A stretch of 64,000 bases of DNA from CAZCEC01 sp964497615 (GCA_964497615.1 CAZCEC010000025.1:1-64000), one strand, 5' to 3'. Numbered from the stretch's first letter, positions 8,075-17,454 are shown. The notes: a model not told the origin generated them from the sequence alone. Numbers and translations are program-made.

Positions 8075-9135
8075 TCGTCAAAGACCACGTCGGCCGGCAT
8101 TCCCGGCTTCAGCGCGCCATCCGCGTTGTCCAGCGTCAGCTTGATGGCGAACACCGTGCTCTGGCGCCCCTCGGCCGTCTGTACGTTGCGCGGCGTGAAC
8201 TCCGCGTGGTCGGCGATGTGGCTGATGGCGGCGGTGAACACCCGCTCCGGATACGAGTCCACGCTCACCTGCGCCGCCTGCCCCAATCGCAGCACGCCGT
8301 AGCGGTCCTCGGGCACGTAGACCGTGATGGTCAGATCGTCCAGCCGGCCCAGCGCCAGCAGCGCCGCGCCGGGCACCGCCACCTCGCCTGGCTCGATGGC
8401 GCGCGAGAGCACCACGCCGTCCGCCGGGGCCGTGATGGTCAGCCTGGCGATCTGCACCGCGATAACATCCAACGCGGCCTGCGCAGCCTGCACCTGGGCG
8501 GCCACCACGCCCGCCTGCGCGCCAGCCGCATTCAACTGCGCTTCCGCCGCCGCCAGTTGCTCAGGCCTTGCGCCGGCCGCGGTCAAGGCATACTGGGCCT
8601 CGGCGTTAGCCAGCCCCGCCTCGGCGGCGTCCACCTGCCCTGCCAGGGCAATGCCGTCGGGCGTGTCGCGGGCCGCTTCGGGCAGTGCGTCGTAGGTCTC
8701 TTCGGCCGTCTCCAGCGCGGCGCGGGCGCGGTCTACCACCGTCTGCGCCACGGCCAGTTGCTCCTCCGACGGACCCGCCAGGAGCAGGTCGTAGTTGGCC
8801 TGAGCCGCCGCGGCCTGAAACGAGGCTGCGGCCTGGCCCACCTGGGCCGCCGCCAAGGCCGCCTCCGCCTGAGCCTGCTGCGCCTCCAGGAGGCTGGCAT
8901 CGAATTGCACCAGCACCTCACCCGCGGTCACGGCCTGGCCCTCGGCGGCGTTCACCGCCGCCACCCGGCCGCCCACCTCCGGGCTGATGGTGATGGTCAC
9001 GGCCTCAATAGTGCCGGAGGCCGCCAGCGCGCCGTCGGCGGCAGCCGCCGGCCGGCTGACGAAGTACCAGATCGTAGTTGCGATGATGCCCACCAGCAGA
9101 ATGATCGGGATGATTCGACGGGGATTGGGATGCAT
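8071..9135 (-). CDS. HlyD/YbhG-type membrane fusion protein
   Basis: A 354-aa adaptor with one N-terminal membrane helix (about residues 8-26), a split lipoyl/barrel-sandwich domain (SPEVGGRVAAV and TITAPADGVVLSR), a long Ala/Gln-rich coiled-coil hairpin between its halves (about 85-225) and a C-terminal beta-barrel. In YbhG-type systems this links the ABC-2 permease to the periplasm or outer layer. Its presence suggests export beyond the inner membrane or capture from its outer face. The gap to the permease gene is 2 nt, and it overlaps the next ATPase gene by 4 nt. Confidence 0.88.
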   Translation of the reverse strand: MHPNPRRIIPIILLVGIIATTIWYFVSRPAAAADGALAASGTIEAVTITISPEVGGRVAAVNAAEGQAVTAGEVLVQFDASLLEAQQAQAEAALAAAQVGQAAASFQAAAAQANYDLLLAGPSEEQLAVAQTVVDRARAALETAEETYDALPEAARDTPDGIALAGQVDAAEAGLANAEAQYALTAAGARPEQLAAAEAQLNAAGAQAGVVAAQVQAAQAALDVIAVQIARLTITAPADGVVLSRAIEPGEVAVPGAALLALGRLDDLTITVYVPEDRYGVLRLGQAAQVSVDSYPERVFTAAISHIADHAEFTPRNVQTAEGRQSTVFAIKLTLDNADGALKPGMPADVVFDE

Positions 9136-9137
9136 GG

Positions 9138-10271
9138 TTAGTCCAGTCGCTTTCTAAATCGCAGGGCGGCGCCGCCCATGATCACGAGGGCGAAGATGCT
9201 CAGCGCGATCACCTCCGGCAGCAGCGCCTCCACGCCCACCCCCTTGAGCACAATGCCGCGGACCACGATGAGGAAGTAGCGCAGCGGCACCGCATAGCTG
9301 ATCCACTGGAGCACCGCCGGCATGGCTGCCAGCGGAAAAAAGAAGCCCGACAGGAAGATCGTCGGCAGCATGGTGAACATGGCCGACAGCATGGCCTCCT
9401 GCTGCGTGTTGGAAATGGTGGAGATGAATAGCCCCACGCCCAGGGTGGACACCAGGAACAGCCCGCACAGCACCAGCAGCAGCGGCAGGCTGCCGTTGAT
9501 CGGCACGCCAAAGATCAGCACGCCCGCCACCAGGATTTCCACCGTGTCGATAAAGGCGATGATGACATACGGGGCCAGCTTGCCCACCACCAATTCCCAA
9601 GCGCGGATGGGCGTGACAATAAGCTGCTCGATGGTGCCGCGCTCGCGCTCGCGCACGATGGCGGTCGCCGTCAGGATGGTGGTCAGGAATTGCAGGATCA
9701 GCCCGATCATGGCCGGGATCATGTAATAGGCGCTGACCAGGTCCGGGTTGTACCACACCCGGCTGCGCACTTCGAGGGGCGGCTGCACCGCCGCCGCCTG
9801 CCCGCGTGCCGCCAGCCGCTCCACCATCAGCGCCGTGGCCTGCGCCTGGCCGATAAACGTGGCCGCCGAGAGCGCCGTGCCCGCCAGCGTCGGGTCCGAC
9901 CCGTCAATCACGAACGCGATCTGCGCCGTCTGCCCGGCGGCAATTAGGTCACCATACCCTGGCGGGATGATCATGCCCGCCCGCGCCTCGCCCCGGTCGA
10001 TCAAGTCGCGCATTTCGGCCTCGGACCCCACGGCATAATCCAGTCGAAAGTAATCCGCCGCGCGAAACGCATCTTGCAGGTCGCGCGAGGCCGCCGTACG
10101 GTCCTGATCGAACACCGCCAGCGAAACGTTGCGCACGTCGTTGGTGGCCGCGTAGCCCAGCAGCACCAACTGGATGACGGGCATGAGGAACGTCAGCGCC
10201 AGCGTGCGCGGGTCGCGGATGATCTGGATGAACTCTTTGCGGATGAGCGAGAACAGGCGGGTATTCAGCAT
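9138..10271 (-). CDS. ABC-2 type permease (YbhS/YbhR-like)
   Basis: A 377-aa permease of the ABC2_membrane_3 type. It has one N-terminal membrane helix, a large extracytoplasmic domain (about residues 45-175), the family motif ERERGTIEQL near the start of the core, and about five more helices. Only one permease gene is present, against two (ybhS, ybhR) in enterobacteria, so it should homodimerise. The ATG shares one base with the TGA of the tetR-type gene before it. Confidence 0.9.
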   Translation of the reverse strand: MLNTRLFSLIRKEFIQIIRDPRTLALTFLMPVIQLVLLGYAATNDVRNVSLAVFDQDRTAASRDLQDAFRAADYFRLDYAVGSEAEMRDLIDRGEARAGMIIPPGYGDLIAAGQTAQIAFVIDGSDPTLAGTALSAATFIGQAQATALMVERLAARGQAAAVQPPLEVRSRVWYNPDLVSAYYMIPAMIGLILQFLTTILTATAIVRERERGTIEQLIVTPIRAWELVVGKLAPYVIIAFIDTVEILVAGVLIFGVPINGSLPLLLVLCGLFLVSTLGVGLFISTISNTQQEAMLSAMFTMLPTIFLSGFFFPLAAMPAVLQWISYAVPLRYFLIVVRGIVLKGVGVEALLPEVIALSIFALVIMGGAALRFRKRLD

Positions 10272-10873
10272 CAGTTGACGATCCCATACAGGAAGATGTC
10301 CACCGCGCCCTCCAATTCCGCCGAGCCGCCCGCCGCCTTCAGCGGCGAATCCCTCAGGACGTAGTCCGTAAAGAAATAGCCGATCATCAAGCTCATGAAA
10401 GCCCGCTGGACGGTTGGCAGCGGCACCGCGCGCATCGTTTGGCTGCGGGCGGCGAACCCTTCCAGGAAGGTCAGGAAGATCGGAAAGATGCGTTCGGCCA
10501 GGTCCTTGAGGTGGCGGCCCTGAAACTCCAGCAATTCGATAAAGAGGATGGGCATGATGTGGTGACCCTGGTCCGCCAAGGCCGCCTCCAGCAGCCGGGC
10601 GGCGTGCCGCACAAAGTCATCCAGCGCCTCGCCCTGCGCTTGCCCCAGCGCTGGCACCAGCACGTGGTACGGATGGTACTGGTCGAACACCGCTACGAAA
10701 ACGTCTTCTTTGCCGGCGAAGTGGTTGTAGATACCGCCCACCGCCAGCCCGGCCCGCGCCGCAATCTGGCGCATGCTGGTGCCGTGGTAGCCGTTCTGCA
10801 CGAATTCCTGGTAAGCCGCCTGGATGAGGCGCTCACGGGTGCTCTCGCGTGGGGTGTCCTTTTGGTCCGTCAT
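10271..10873 (-). CDS. TetR/AcrR family repressor of the exporter operon
   Basis: A 200-aa TetR-type regulator and first gene of the five-gene exporter operon. The N-terminal HTH is clear (RLIQAAYQEFVQNGYHGTSM, then RQIAARAGLAVGGIYNHF), followed by an all-helical ligand domain. A 20-bp palindrome lies 14 nt before its start and abuts the -10 box of the only visible promoter, so the protein most likely represses its own operon until an exporter substrate binds. The arrangement parallels E. coli cecR-ybhGFSR. Confidence 0.92.
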   Translation of the reverse strand: MTDQKDTPRESTRERLIQAAYQEFVQNGYHGTSMRQIAARAGLAVGGIYNHFAGKEDVFVAVFDQYHPYHVLVPALGQAQGEALDDFVRHAARLLEAALADQGHHIMPILFIELLEFQGRHLKDLAERIFPIFLTFLEGFAARSQTMRAVPLPTVQRAFMSLMIGYFFTDYVLRDSPLKAAGGSAELEGAVDIFLYGIVN

Positions 10874-10887
10874 TGGTTGAGTTAGTT

Positions 10888-10907
10888 GTGAATGAACGTT
10901 CGTTCAC
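10888..10907. promoter_or_regulatory. TetR operator palindrome
   Basis: gtgaatgaacgttcgttcac is a 20-bp palindrome with a single mismatched pair. It has the tgaac/gttca architecture typical of TetR-family operators, directly abuts the -10 hexamer and covers the likely transcription start of the exporter operon. Confidence 0.88.
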
Positions 10908-10935
10908 ATCCTAAGGGCAGTTTATGGATTGTCAA
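10908..10935 (-). promoter_or_regulatory. Sigma70-type promoter of the TetR-exporter operon
   Basis: On the minus strand, TTGACA (10930-10935) and TAGGAT (10908-10913) are separated by 16 bp, immediately upstream of the operator palindrome. The -35 is consensus; the -10 matches 4 of 6. Confidence 0.75.
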
Positions 10936-10946
10936 TCCCCAGAATC

Positions 10947-10984
10947 AAAAAAGGGCCGGCGCGGTGCAGTCCACGCCAGCCCTT
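10947..10984 (-). terminator. Intrinsic terminator after the small membrane protein pair
   Basis: On the minus strand, GGGCTGGCG pairs with CGCCGGCCC (9 bp, one G-T wobble) and is followed by six T residues. It ends the unit that contains the two small membrane protein genes and isolates it from the exporter promoter. Confidence 0.85.
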
Positions 10985-11022
10985 CTCTGCAAATCGCCTC
11001 GAATCAGGCCGAGCGCGTGGCC

Positions 11023-11244
11023 CTACTTCCGCTTGCCCTTCTTCTCGCCTTCGCCAATGGCCGCCACCTGCCGCAGCAGCGCCAGCAGCGACAGCCCGAT
11101 CGTCACCGCCGTGCCGGGCGACACCTCCGGCTCCTCCCCGCTTTGTTCCGCCGCATTCACGTAGATGTAGGCCGCGCCCAGCCCCAACAGCGCCCCCACC
11201 ACCCCGCCGATCACAAAGGCCTTGCGCCGCCAATCCTGTTCCAT
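11023..11244 (-). CDS. Small single-pass membrane protein, unknown
   Basis: A 73-aa product with one strong hydrophobic helix (about residues 9-30), an acidic patch, a second weaker amphipathic segment and a basic C-terminus (KKGKRK). It lies 3 nt after the next membrane protein gene and before a good terminator, so it is expressed as the second gene of a pair. No family recognised. Confidence 0.65.
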   Translation of the reverse strand: MEQDWRRKAFVIGGVVGALLGLGAAYIYVNAAEQSGEEPEVSPGTAVTIGLSLLALLRQVAAIGEGEKKGKRK

Positions 11245-11247
11245 CGC

Positions 11248-11721
11248 TTATCCTCCTAACCCCAGCAATTGTCGCACATCCTTCACGGCGCGACCCACGC
11301 TCGCGGTGAAGGAGTTGATCGACACAATCACGCCCGAAGCCTTTCCGGCGCCGGTCTTCACATAGCCCGCCGCCAGCGCAGCGTAGTCCTGCCCGATGCG
11401 AAAGACAAACGGCAGTTCCCGCAGACCGTAGTACGCGGCGAAGATCAGGCCGGCGATGAGGGCGAACAAGATCAGCCCTACCACCGCTATCGGCACGATC
11501 AGGAACATCAGCGACACATCCGCCCACGCCGACCGGGTGGCCGCCCCGCCCGGAATGGATACCAGCACCCCCAGCGTGATGCCAGCCGCGAACGCCAATC
11601 CAATGGGCAGCCCAATCTGCCAGATAGCATCGCGCCGCACGCGGGCCTGAGTGTGCGGATTGCGGCTGCGGGGCAGGCGCGGCGTGGGCTCGGAAGCGGG
11701 CCGATCAGACACGCGAGTCAT
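11248..11721 (-). CDS. Two-helix membrane protein, unknown
   Basis: A 157-aa protein with a basic N-terminal tail, two long hydrophobic segments (about residues 36-56 and 68-95) and an amphipathic C-terminal half with no charged motif of an enzyme. It is first in a two-gene unit with the 73-aa membrane protein. It may be a structural or envelope-stress partner, but nothing in the sequence identifies it. Confidence 0.7.
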   Translation of the reverse strand: MTRVSDRPASEPTPRLPRSRNPHTQARVRRDAIWQIGLPIGLAFAAGITLGVLVSIPGGAATRSAWADVSLMFLIVPIAVVGLILFALIAGLIFAAYYGLRELPFVFRIGQDYAALAAGYVKTGAGKASGVIVSINSFTASVGRAVKDVRQLLGLGG

Positions 11722-11916
11722 TCTAGCATAAAGCCGCGAGACCTCGTCACTGCCGGCGATGACCGCTCATCCACAGCCCGGACCCCGCATCTGGCTGTTG
11801 GCGCGTTGGACCCGCGGGACACAAAATCTGGACCCATCCTGTCCACTCCGGTGTATACTCGCTCTACGCAGGTGAAGGCGTCATTCGGCCAGTGCGCCGA
11901 AGGTTTGTCTGCGGCA
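11722..11916. other. Divergent intergenic region between membrane protein and c-di-GMP genes
   Basis: 195 nt between divergent starts. A TATACT hexamer at 11852 could be a -10 for the plus-strand HD-GYP gene, but its -35 is poor. Nothing else stands out. Confidence 0.35.
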
Positions 11917-14667
11917 ATGGCAACCATCCTGATCGTTCTTGATGATGCGCCGGCCCGGGAGCAACTTGCCCAATTGCTCGGGCACGGCCAGCACGCCGTC
12001 TCGGCCGCTGCCACCGGCGCGCGCGCGCTGGAGCTGGCCAGCGCCCAGCCGCCAGAACTGATCCTCGCCAGCTTCCTCCTGCCAGGGCAAACCGCCCTGG
12101 AGTTGGTCCAACAGCTTTGGGCCAACCCCGCCCTCCATGCTGTTCGCCTCATCTTCTTGGCAAGCCCCGAGATGATGGGCGCGGTCGAGCCTATCGCGCG
12201 GGCTTTCGGTGTTCAGCACGTCCTGCCCCTCCCGGCTGCCCAAGGCGCCCTGCTCTCGGCCGTTGCCGCCAGCCTCCAGGCGCCCTCAGCGCCACCCCTG
12301 GCTGTCGCCGCGCAGAATGAACCTGGGCCGCCGCCCGCCGCCGCCGCAAGCGCCCAGACCGCCAGCCTCCAGGCTGAACTGGCCAAACGCCGGCAGATGG
12401 AGGTAATGTTCCGGCTCCAAAGCGCTGCCCTCGCCGCCGCCGCCAACGCCGTCATGATCACCGATCGAAGCGGCGCCATCGTTTGGGTCAACCCGTCCTT
12501 CACCCGCCTCACCGGCTACACCCTGGCCGAGGTCAAGGGGCGCAATGCGCGGCTCCTGAAATCCGGCCAGCAGGATACGGCCTACTATCGCCAGATGTGG
12601 ACGACCATCATCAGCGGCGGCGGCTGGCAGGGCGAGGTCACCAATCGCCGCAAGGATGGCACGCTCTACATTCAGGACCAGACCATCACCCCGCTGCTGG
12701 ACGACCACGGCCAGGTGACGCACTTCATCGCCATCCAGCAGGACATCACCGAGCGCAAGCGCACCGAGGCCGCCCTGCGCGCCAGCCAGGAGGAGGTCAG
12801 CCGGCTGGCGCGGTTCGCCAGTGAGAACCCGGACCCCGTCATGCGCTTGGGGGCCGATGGCATCGTGCTCTATGCTAATGCCGGCAGCCAGCCAATTCTT
12901 GCGCACTGGGGAGTCGAGGCGGAGGGCGCAGTCCCGGCGGAGGTTCGCGAACTAATCGACGCGGCGCTGCGGACTGGAGACAAGACTGTGGTCGAGATCA
13001 ATGCCGGCGGGGCGGTGTACTCGCTCTACCTCGCGCCAATCGCGGACATGGGCTACGTCAACCTTTACGGCCGCGACATCACTCAGAACCGGCAGCGCGA
13101 GCAAGAATTGGAGGCCGTGGCCCAGGTGAGCGCCGCCCTGCGCTCCGCCGCCAATCGCGGCGAGATGCTGCCCCTGATCGTGGATCAGCTCATGGGTCTG
13201 TTTGAGGCGGTTGGCGCGGCCATTGTGCTCCAGGACCCCGTGACTGGGGAACTGGTCGTCGCCGAGACGCGCGGCGTGTGGGGCGTCCGCGCGGGCGAAC
13301 GCATTGCGCCCGCCCAGGGCGTCAGCGGCGCCGTCATCGCCACCGGCCAGCCCTACGTCAGCGCCGACGCCCGCGCCGATCCGGGCTTCCTACGGCCGGA
13401 TCTGCTGGTCAACGGCAGCGCCGTCGCCGGTGTGCCGCTGCGAGCACGCCAGGATACGATTGGCACGCTGTGGGCCATCCGCGCCCGTGCCTTTGCTCCC
13501 AGCGACGTGCGCGTCCTCACCGCCATCGCCGATATCGTCGGCAGCGCCATCCAGCGCGCCACCCTGTTCGAAGCGACCGAAGAAGGCTTGCGCCGGCTGA
13601 CAGCCTTGCGGACAATTGACCAGGCCATCACCGGCAGCCTGGACCTGCACCTGATCTTAAATATCGTCCTCGACCAGGCCACCCACCTGCTGGGCGCCGA
13701 CGCCGCCGCCGTGCTGCTCTTGGAGCCCAACAGCCAATCTCTAGCCTACGCCGTTGGGACCGGGTTTCACGGCCGCCGGCTTTCGGGTCTCCGACGGCGG
13801 CTGGGCGAGGGCTTGGTTGGCCGCGCCGCGCTGGATCGCCAGACTTTGAGCGTCTACGACATCCCCACCTCGCCCGGCGCCCTGAGCGACCAGGCTAGCC
13901 TCGGCCTGGCCGAGTTTCAGAGTTGCCATGCCGCGCCCCTCATCGCCAAAGGCGTGGTCGTGGGCGTCTTGGAGCTGTGGCAGCGCGATGCCCGCCGCCG
14001 CGACGCGGGCTGGCTGGAATTCCTGGAGGCCCTGGCCGGCCAAGCCGCCATCGCCGTTGATGGGGCGCGCCTGTTCGACGAGCTCCAGCAATCCAACGCC
14101 CATCTGCTCGTTGCCTACGATGCCACCATCGAAGGCTGGTCGCGCGCCCTAGATCTACGCGACCACGAAACCGAAGGCCACACCATGCGCGTCACCGAGA
14201 TGACCCTGACCCTGGCGCGCGCCGTGGGCATTCCTGAGACCGATCTGATCCATATTCGCCGCGGCGCGCTGCTGCACGATATCGGCAAGATGGGCGTGCC
14301 CGACAGCATCCTACGCAAGCCCGGCCCGCTGACCGGCGACGAGTGGACCATCATGCGCCGCCACCCCGCGCTCGCCTATGAGATGTTACTGCCCATTGCC
14401 TACCTGCGGCCGGCGCTCGACATTCCCTATTGTCATCACGAAAAGTGGGACGGCACCGGCTATCCGCGCGGCCTCACAGGCCCGCAGATCCCGCTGGCAG
14501 CGCGCGTGTTTGCCGTCGTGGACGTTTGGGACGCTCTGCGCACCGACCGCCCCTATCGCGCGGCCTGGGCAGAAGTTGACGTTATCGCGTATATTCAGGC
14601 GCACACTGGCACCCACTTCGACCCGCTGGTCGCCGAAGCCTTTTTGCAGGTCCTGGCCGTTCAATGA
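11917..14667 (+). CDS. HD-GYP phosphodiesterase with degenerate receiver, PAS and GAF domains
   Basis: A 916-aa cytoplasmic c-di-GMP phosphodiesterase. Order: receiver-like domain (1-115), coiled coil, PAS (about 170-285, ends ITERKRTE), a second PAS-like region (about 295-400), two GAF domains (about 410-545 and 560-700), and HD-GYP (about 720-910). The HD pair is at 787-788 (LLHDIGKMG) and the GYP at 848-850 (HHEKWDGTGYP), so metal and substrate motifs are intact. The receiver keeps DD9-10, but the phospho-Asp position is S52 and the switch Lys is L105, so it cannot be phosphorylated normally. ATG 11917 was chosen because the receiver fold begins there; the open frame upstream is non-homologous. 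It overlaps the GGDEF gene by 4 nt. Confidence 0.88.
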   Translation: MATILIVLDDAPAREQLAQLLGHGQHAVSAAATGARALELASAQPPELILASFLLPGQTALELVQQLWANPALHAVRLIFLASPEMMGAVEPIARAFGVQHVLPLPAAQGALLSAVAASLQAPSAPPLAVAAQNEPGPPPAAAASAQTASLQAELAKRRQMEVMFRLQSAALAAAANAVMITDRSGAIVWVNPSFTRLTGYTLAEVKGRNARLLKSGQQDTAYYRQMWTTIISGGGWQGEVTNRRKDGTLYIQDQTITPLLDDHGQVTHFIAIQQDITERKRTEAALRASQEEVSRLARFASENPDPVMRLGADGIVLYANAGSQPILAHWGVEAEGAVPAEVRELIDAALRTGDKTVVEINAGGAVYSLYLAPIADMGYVNLYGRDITQNRQREQELEAVAQVSAALRSAANRGEMLPLIVDQLMGLFEAVGAAIVLQDPVTGELVVAETRGVWGVRAGERIAPAQGVSGAVIATGQPYVSADARADPGFLRPDLLVNGSAVAGVPLRARQDTIGTLWAIRARAFAPSDVRVLTAIADIVGSAIQRATLFEATEEGLRRLTALRTIDQAITGSLDLHLILNIVLDQATHLLGADAAAVLLLEPNSQSLAYAVGTGFHGRRLSGLRRRLGEGLVGRAALDRQTLSVYDIPTSPGALSDQASLGLAEFQSCHAAPLIAKGVVVGVLELWQRDARRRDAGWLEFLEALAGQAAIAVDGARLFDELQQSNAHLLVAYDATIEGWSRALDLRDHETEGHTMRVTEMTLTLARAVGIPETDLIHIRRGALLHDIGKMGVPDSILRKPGPLTGDEWTIMRRHPALAYEMLLPIAYLRPALDIPYCHHEKWDGTGYPRGLTGPQIPLAARVFAVVDVWDALRTDRPYRAAWAEVDVIAYIQAHTGTHFDPLVAEAFLQVLAVQ

Positions 14668-16715
14668 CCGACACCCAGCGCCCGCCCGACAGTCCCACCC
14701 CAGGCCCGCACCCCGCGCGCGGCGGAGCACTTTTCCTCAGCCTGATCGAACCGCCTTCCACCGCCCCTGCAAACTGGCGTGCGCACCTGCGCCTGCTGGC
14801 CGGTCTGCTCCTGCCCCTGCTGGCCCTCAGCTTCTTGGCCGGTGTCAGCCTCACCGCCCTCAGCCTTACCGGCACCAACGTTTCTCTGGCCTCCATCCTC
14901 ACCGCCTTTGGCGCTTTTGTGATCCTGTCCATCGCCTACCTCTTTACCCGCACCGGCCAATACTATCCCGCCGCCCTCCTCACCGTGAGCGTCACCGTTG
15001 TGGGCGTGCTGGCGCCCATCATTGCCTCGCCGGAAGTCCTGCTCGAGGACTCGATTGCCCTGGCCTTCCTGGCCATCCCGGTGGTCCTGGCCGGCCTGCT
15101 GCTGCCGGTGCGCTACGCTGGCGCGCTGGCCGCCATCACCCTGGTGCTCGCCTGGGCCATCCACGACCTGCGCACCGACAATGCCGCGCTGGCGCTGCTC
15201 AACATTCTCGTGCTGCTGGCCGCTGTTTCGTTTCTGGTGTTGGTGGGCGCCTCCATCCGCGACCGCGACGCAGCCCGCCTGGCCGCCCAGTCGCGCGCCC
15301 TGGCCGCCAGCACCCGCCGCTTCACCAGCGCCTTCAACCTCGCGGCGGACGGCATGGCCCTGGTGGACCTGGATGGCAACTGGGTGCAGGTCAACCGCGC
15401 CCTGGCCGAGATGTTTGGCTATGACGAGGCCAGTTTGCTCGCCACCCCCGTGACGCACCTCGTCGTCGCCGAGGACCGCGCCACAGACGCCGCCCAAATC
15501 GCAGCCCTTCTGGCAGGCGAGATTGCCAGCTACCAGGTGGAAAAGCGCGGCCAGCACCGCCAGGGCCACACGCTTTGGATTCTGTTGAGCGTTACCTTAT
15601 TACGGTCCGAGGAAGGCGCGCCGCAGTACTTTATCGCCCAATATCACGACATCAGCCAGCGCAAGGCCATCACCACCGAATTGCAATCGACCAATACCCG
15701 GCTCACCGAGTGGCTGGAGGAGTCTGAACAGCGCACGCGCGAGATTGCCACCCTCAACGAGATGGGCGAGCTGCTGCAAGCCTGCACCACCGCCCAAGAA
15801 GCCTACCGCGTCGTGGCCGACCTGGCCCACCTGCTGTTCCCCGACGGCGCCGGTGCGGTCTGCTCCCAGAACGCCTCGCGCACCATTGTCGAGACCATGG
15901 CCATCTGGGGCCAGGCCGACCCCGGCGCGCGCGTCTTCGGCCCCGACGATTGCTGGGCGCTGCGGCGCGGCCGCGCGCACATCAGCCCCGCCCACGACCG
16001 GGCCCGCCGCTGCGGCCATCTGTCCGGCGAAGCCCCGCTCGACCGCGCCCACCTGTGCCTGCCCCTGACGGCGCAAGGCGAGCCCCTGGGCCTGCTGCAC
16101 CTCTCGCAGGCCGCCCCCGGCGAATTCAAGGAGGCCAGCCGGCGGCTGGCCCAGACCGTGGCCGACAGCACCGCCCTGGCCCTGGCCAACCTGCGCCTGC
16201 GCGAGTCCCTCCGCAGCCAGTCAGTGCGCGATGTGCTCACCGGCCTGTACAACCGCCGCTACCTGGAAGAGACCCTCGAGCGTGAGGTGCGCCGCGCCGC
16301 CCGTGCCAGCCGCGCGCTCGGCGTCATCATGCTGGATATCGACCACTTCAAACAGTTCAACGATACGTTTAGCCATGCCGCCGGTGACGCCGTGCTGCGC
16401 AGCCTGGGCGACTTCCTCCAGCGTCACGTGCGCGGCGGCGACATCGCCTGCCGCCTCGGCGGGGAGGAATTCGTGCTCATCCTGCCCGAGGCCAGCCTGG
16501 AAGCGGTGCAGGAACGCGCGGCCACGATCCAGAGCGGCGCGCATATGCTGAGTGTGGACTACGGTGGTCAGGCTCTGGGCCGCATCTCCGTCTCCGCCGG
16601 CATCGCCGTCTTCCCCGAGCACGGCAACAACGCCTCGGCCTTGCTGGAGGCCGCCGATGCCGCCATGTACCAGGCCAAGCGTGAGGGCCGCAACCGGGTC
16701 GTCACCTTCACCTGA
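14664..16715 (+). CDS. Membrane diguanylate cyclase (PAS-GAF-GGDEF)
   Basis: A 683-aa protein that should make c-di-GMP from two GTP. It has an N-terminal block of about six membrane helices (about residues 40-195, MASE-like), a PAS domain (about 215-335), a coiled coil, a GAF-like domain (about 355-510), then GGDEF. The active site is GGEEF at 599-603, and an RGGD inhibitory I-site lies at 590-593 with the usual five-residue spacing, so product inhibition is expected. Translation is coupled to the HD-GYP gene by ATGA, placing synthesis and degradation of the same messenger in one unit. Confidence 0.9.
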   Translation: MTDTQRPPDSPTPGPHPARGGALFLSLIEPPSTAPANWRAHLRLLAGLLLPLLALSFLAGVSLTALSLTGTNVSLASILTAFGAFVILSIAYLFTRTGQYYPAALLTVSVTVVGVLAPIIASPEVLLEDSIALAFLAIPVVLAGLLLPVRYAGALAAITLVLAWAIHDLRTDNAALALLNILVLLAAVSFLVLVGASIRDRDAARLAAQSRALAASTRRFTSAFNLAADGMALVDLDGNWVQVNRALAEMFGYDEASLLATPVTHLVVAEDRATDAAQIAALLAGEIASYQVEKRGQHRQGHTLWILLSVTLLRSEEGAPQYFIAQYHDISQRKAITTELQSTNTRLTEWLEESEQRTREIATLNEMGELLQACTTAQEAYRVVADLAHLLFPDGAGAVCSQNASRTIVETMAIWGQADPGARVFGPDDCWALRRGRAHISPAHDRARRCGHLSGEAPLDRAHLCLPLTAQGEPLGLLHLSQAAPGEFKEASRRLAQTVADSTALALANLRLRESLRSQSVRDVLTGLYNRRYLEETLEREVRRAARASRALGVIMLDIDHFKQFNDTFSHAAGDAVLRSLGDFLQRHVRGGDIACRLGGEEFVLILPEASLEAVQERAATIQSGAHMLSVDYGGQALGRISVSAGIAVFPEHGNNASALLEAADAAMYQAKREGRNRVVTFT

Positions 16716-16743
16716 AGCGCCCAGTCAGGCGCAGCCTCGCCCC

Positions 16744-17415
16744 ATGCCCTGGTACGAACTGCATGCCCATACGGACGCCTCCGACGACTGCCTGATGCGT
16801 CCGGCCGATATCGTGCGCACCTGCGCGCGCCGCGGCCTGGACCGCCTGGCCGTCACCGACCACAACACCATCCGCGGCGCGCTCGCGGTCCGCGCGTTGG
16901 CGCCCGCCCTGGTCATTGTCGGTGAAGAGATCATGACCACTCAGGGCGAACTGCTGGCCTACTTCGTCCAGGAGGAAGTCCCGCCCGGCCTGACCCCCAC
17001 GGAGACGATTGCGCGGCTGCGGGCGCAAGGCGCGGCCATCAGCGTCTCGCACCCCTTCGACCGGCTGCGGAAGGGCGCCTGGAGCAAGCCCGACCTGGCC
17101 GCCATCCTACCCCTGGTGGACGCCATCGAAGTGTTCAACGCCCGCTGCATCTATCCGGCTGATAACGCCCGCGCGCTTGCCTTCGCCCGTGTGAATGGTA
17201 CACTCGGCACGGTCGGCTCCGATGCGCACTCGCACCGGGAGTTGGGGCGCGCCCGGCTCGAGATGCCGGCGGCCAGCACCGGCGCGGAGCTGGCCGCCGG
17301 CTGGCGCACCGCCCGGTCAGTCACGCGGCTGTCGTCGCCCCTCATCCACTTCACCTCGCGCTTCGCCAAGACATGGCGCCGGCTGCGCCAGTTGGCCGGG
17401 CCCGGTCCCGCGTAG
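16744..17415 (+). CDS. PHP-domain metal-dependent phosphoesterase
   Basis: A 223-aa stand-alone PHP protein. The ATG at 16744 was chosen because the first metal motif HAHTDASDD follows at once (H7, H9). Further motifs are VTDHN, GEE, SHPFD and GSDAH, the complete PHP set. Relatives hydrolyse phosphorylated nucleotides or small phosphoesters. It follows the GGDEF gene by 28 nt in the same direction, so a link to nucleotide second-messenger turnover is possible but unproven. Confidence 0.85.
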   Translation: MPWYELHAHTDASDDCLMRPADIVRTCARRGLDRLAVTDHNTIRGALAVRALAPALVIVGEEIMTTQGELLAYFVQEEVPPGLTPTETIARLRAQGAAISVSHPFDRLRKGAWSKPDLAAILPLVDAIEVFNARCIYPADNARALAFARVNGTLGTVGSDAHSHRELGRARLEMPAASTGAELAAGWRTARSVTRLSSPLIHFTSRFAKTWRRLRQLAGPGPA

Positions 17416-17454
17416 GGCGCGGTCGGCCAGGGCGGCGCCTCAGGAGGGCCATTC

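Noticed and set aside
11269..11916. Longer N-terminus for the HD-GYP protein
   Set aside because: The 216 upstream codons overlap the divergent membrane protein gene and have an Arg/His/Pro/Gln-rich composition; the receiver fold starts exactly at 11917.
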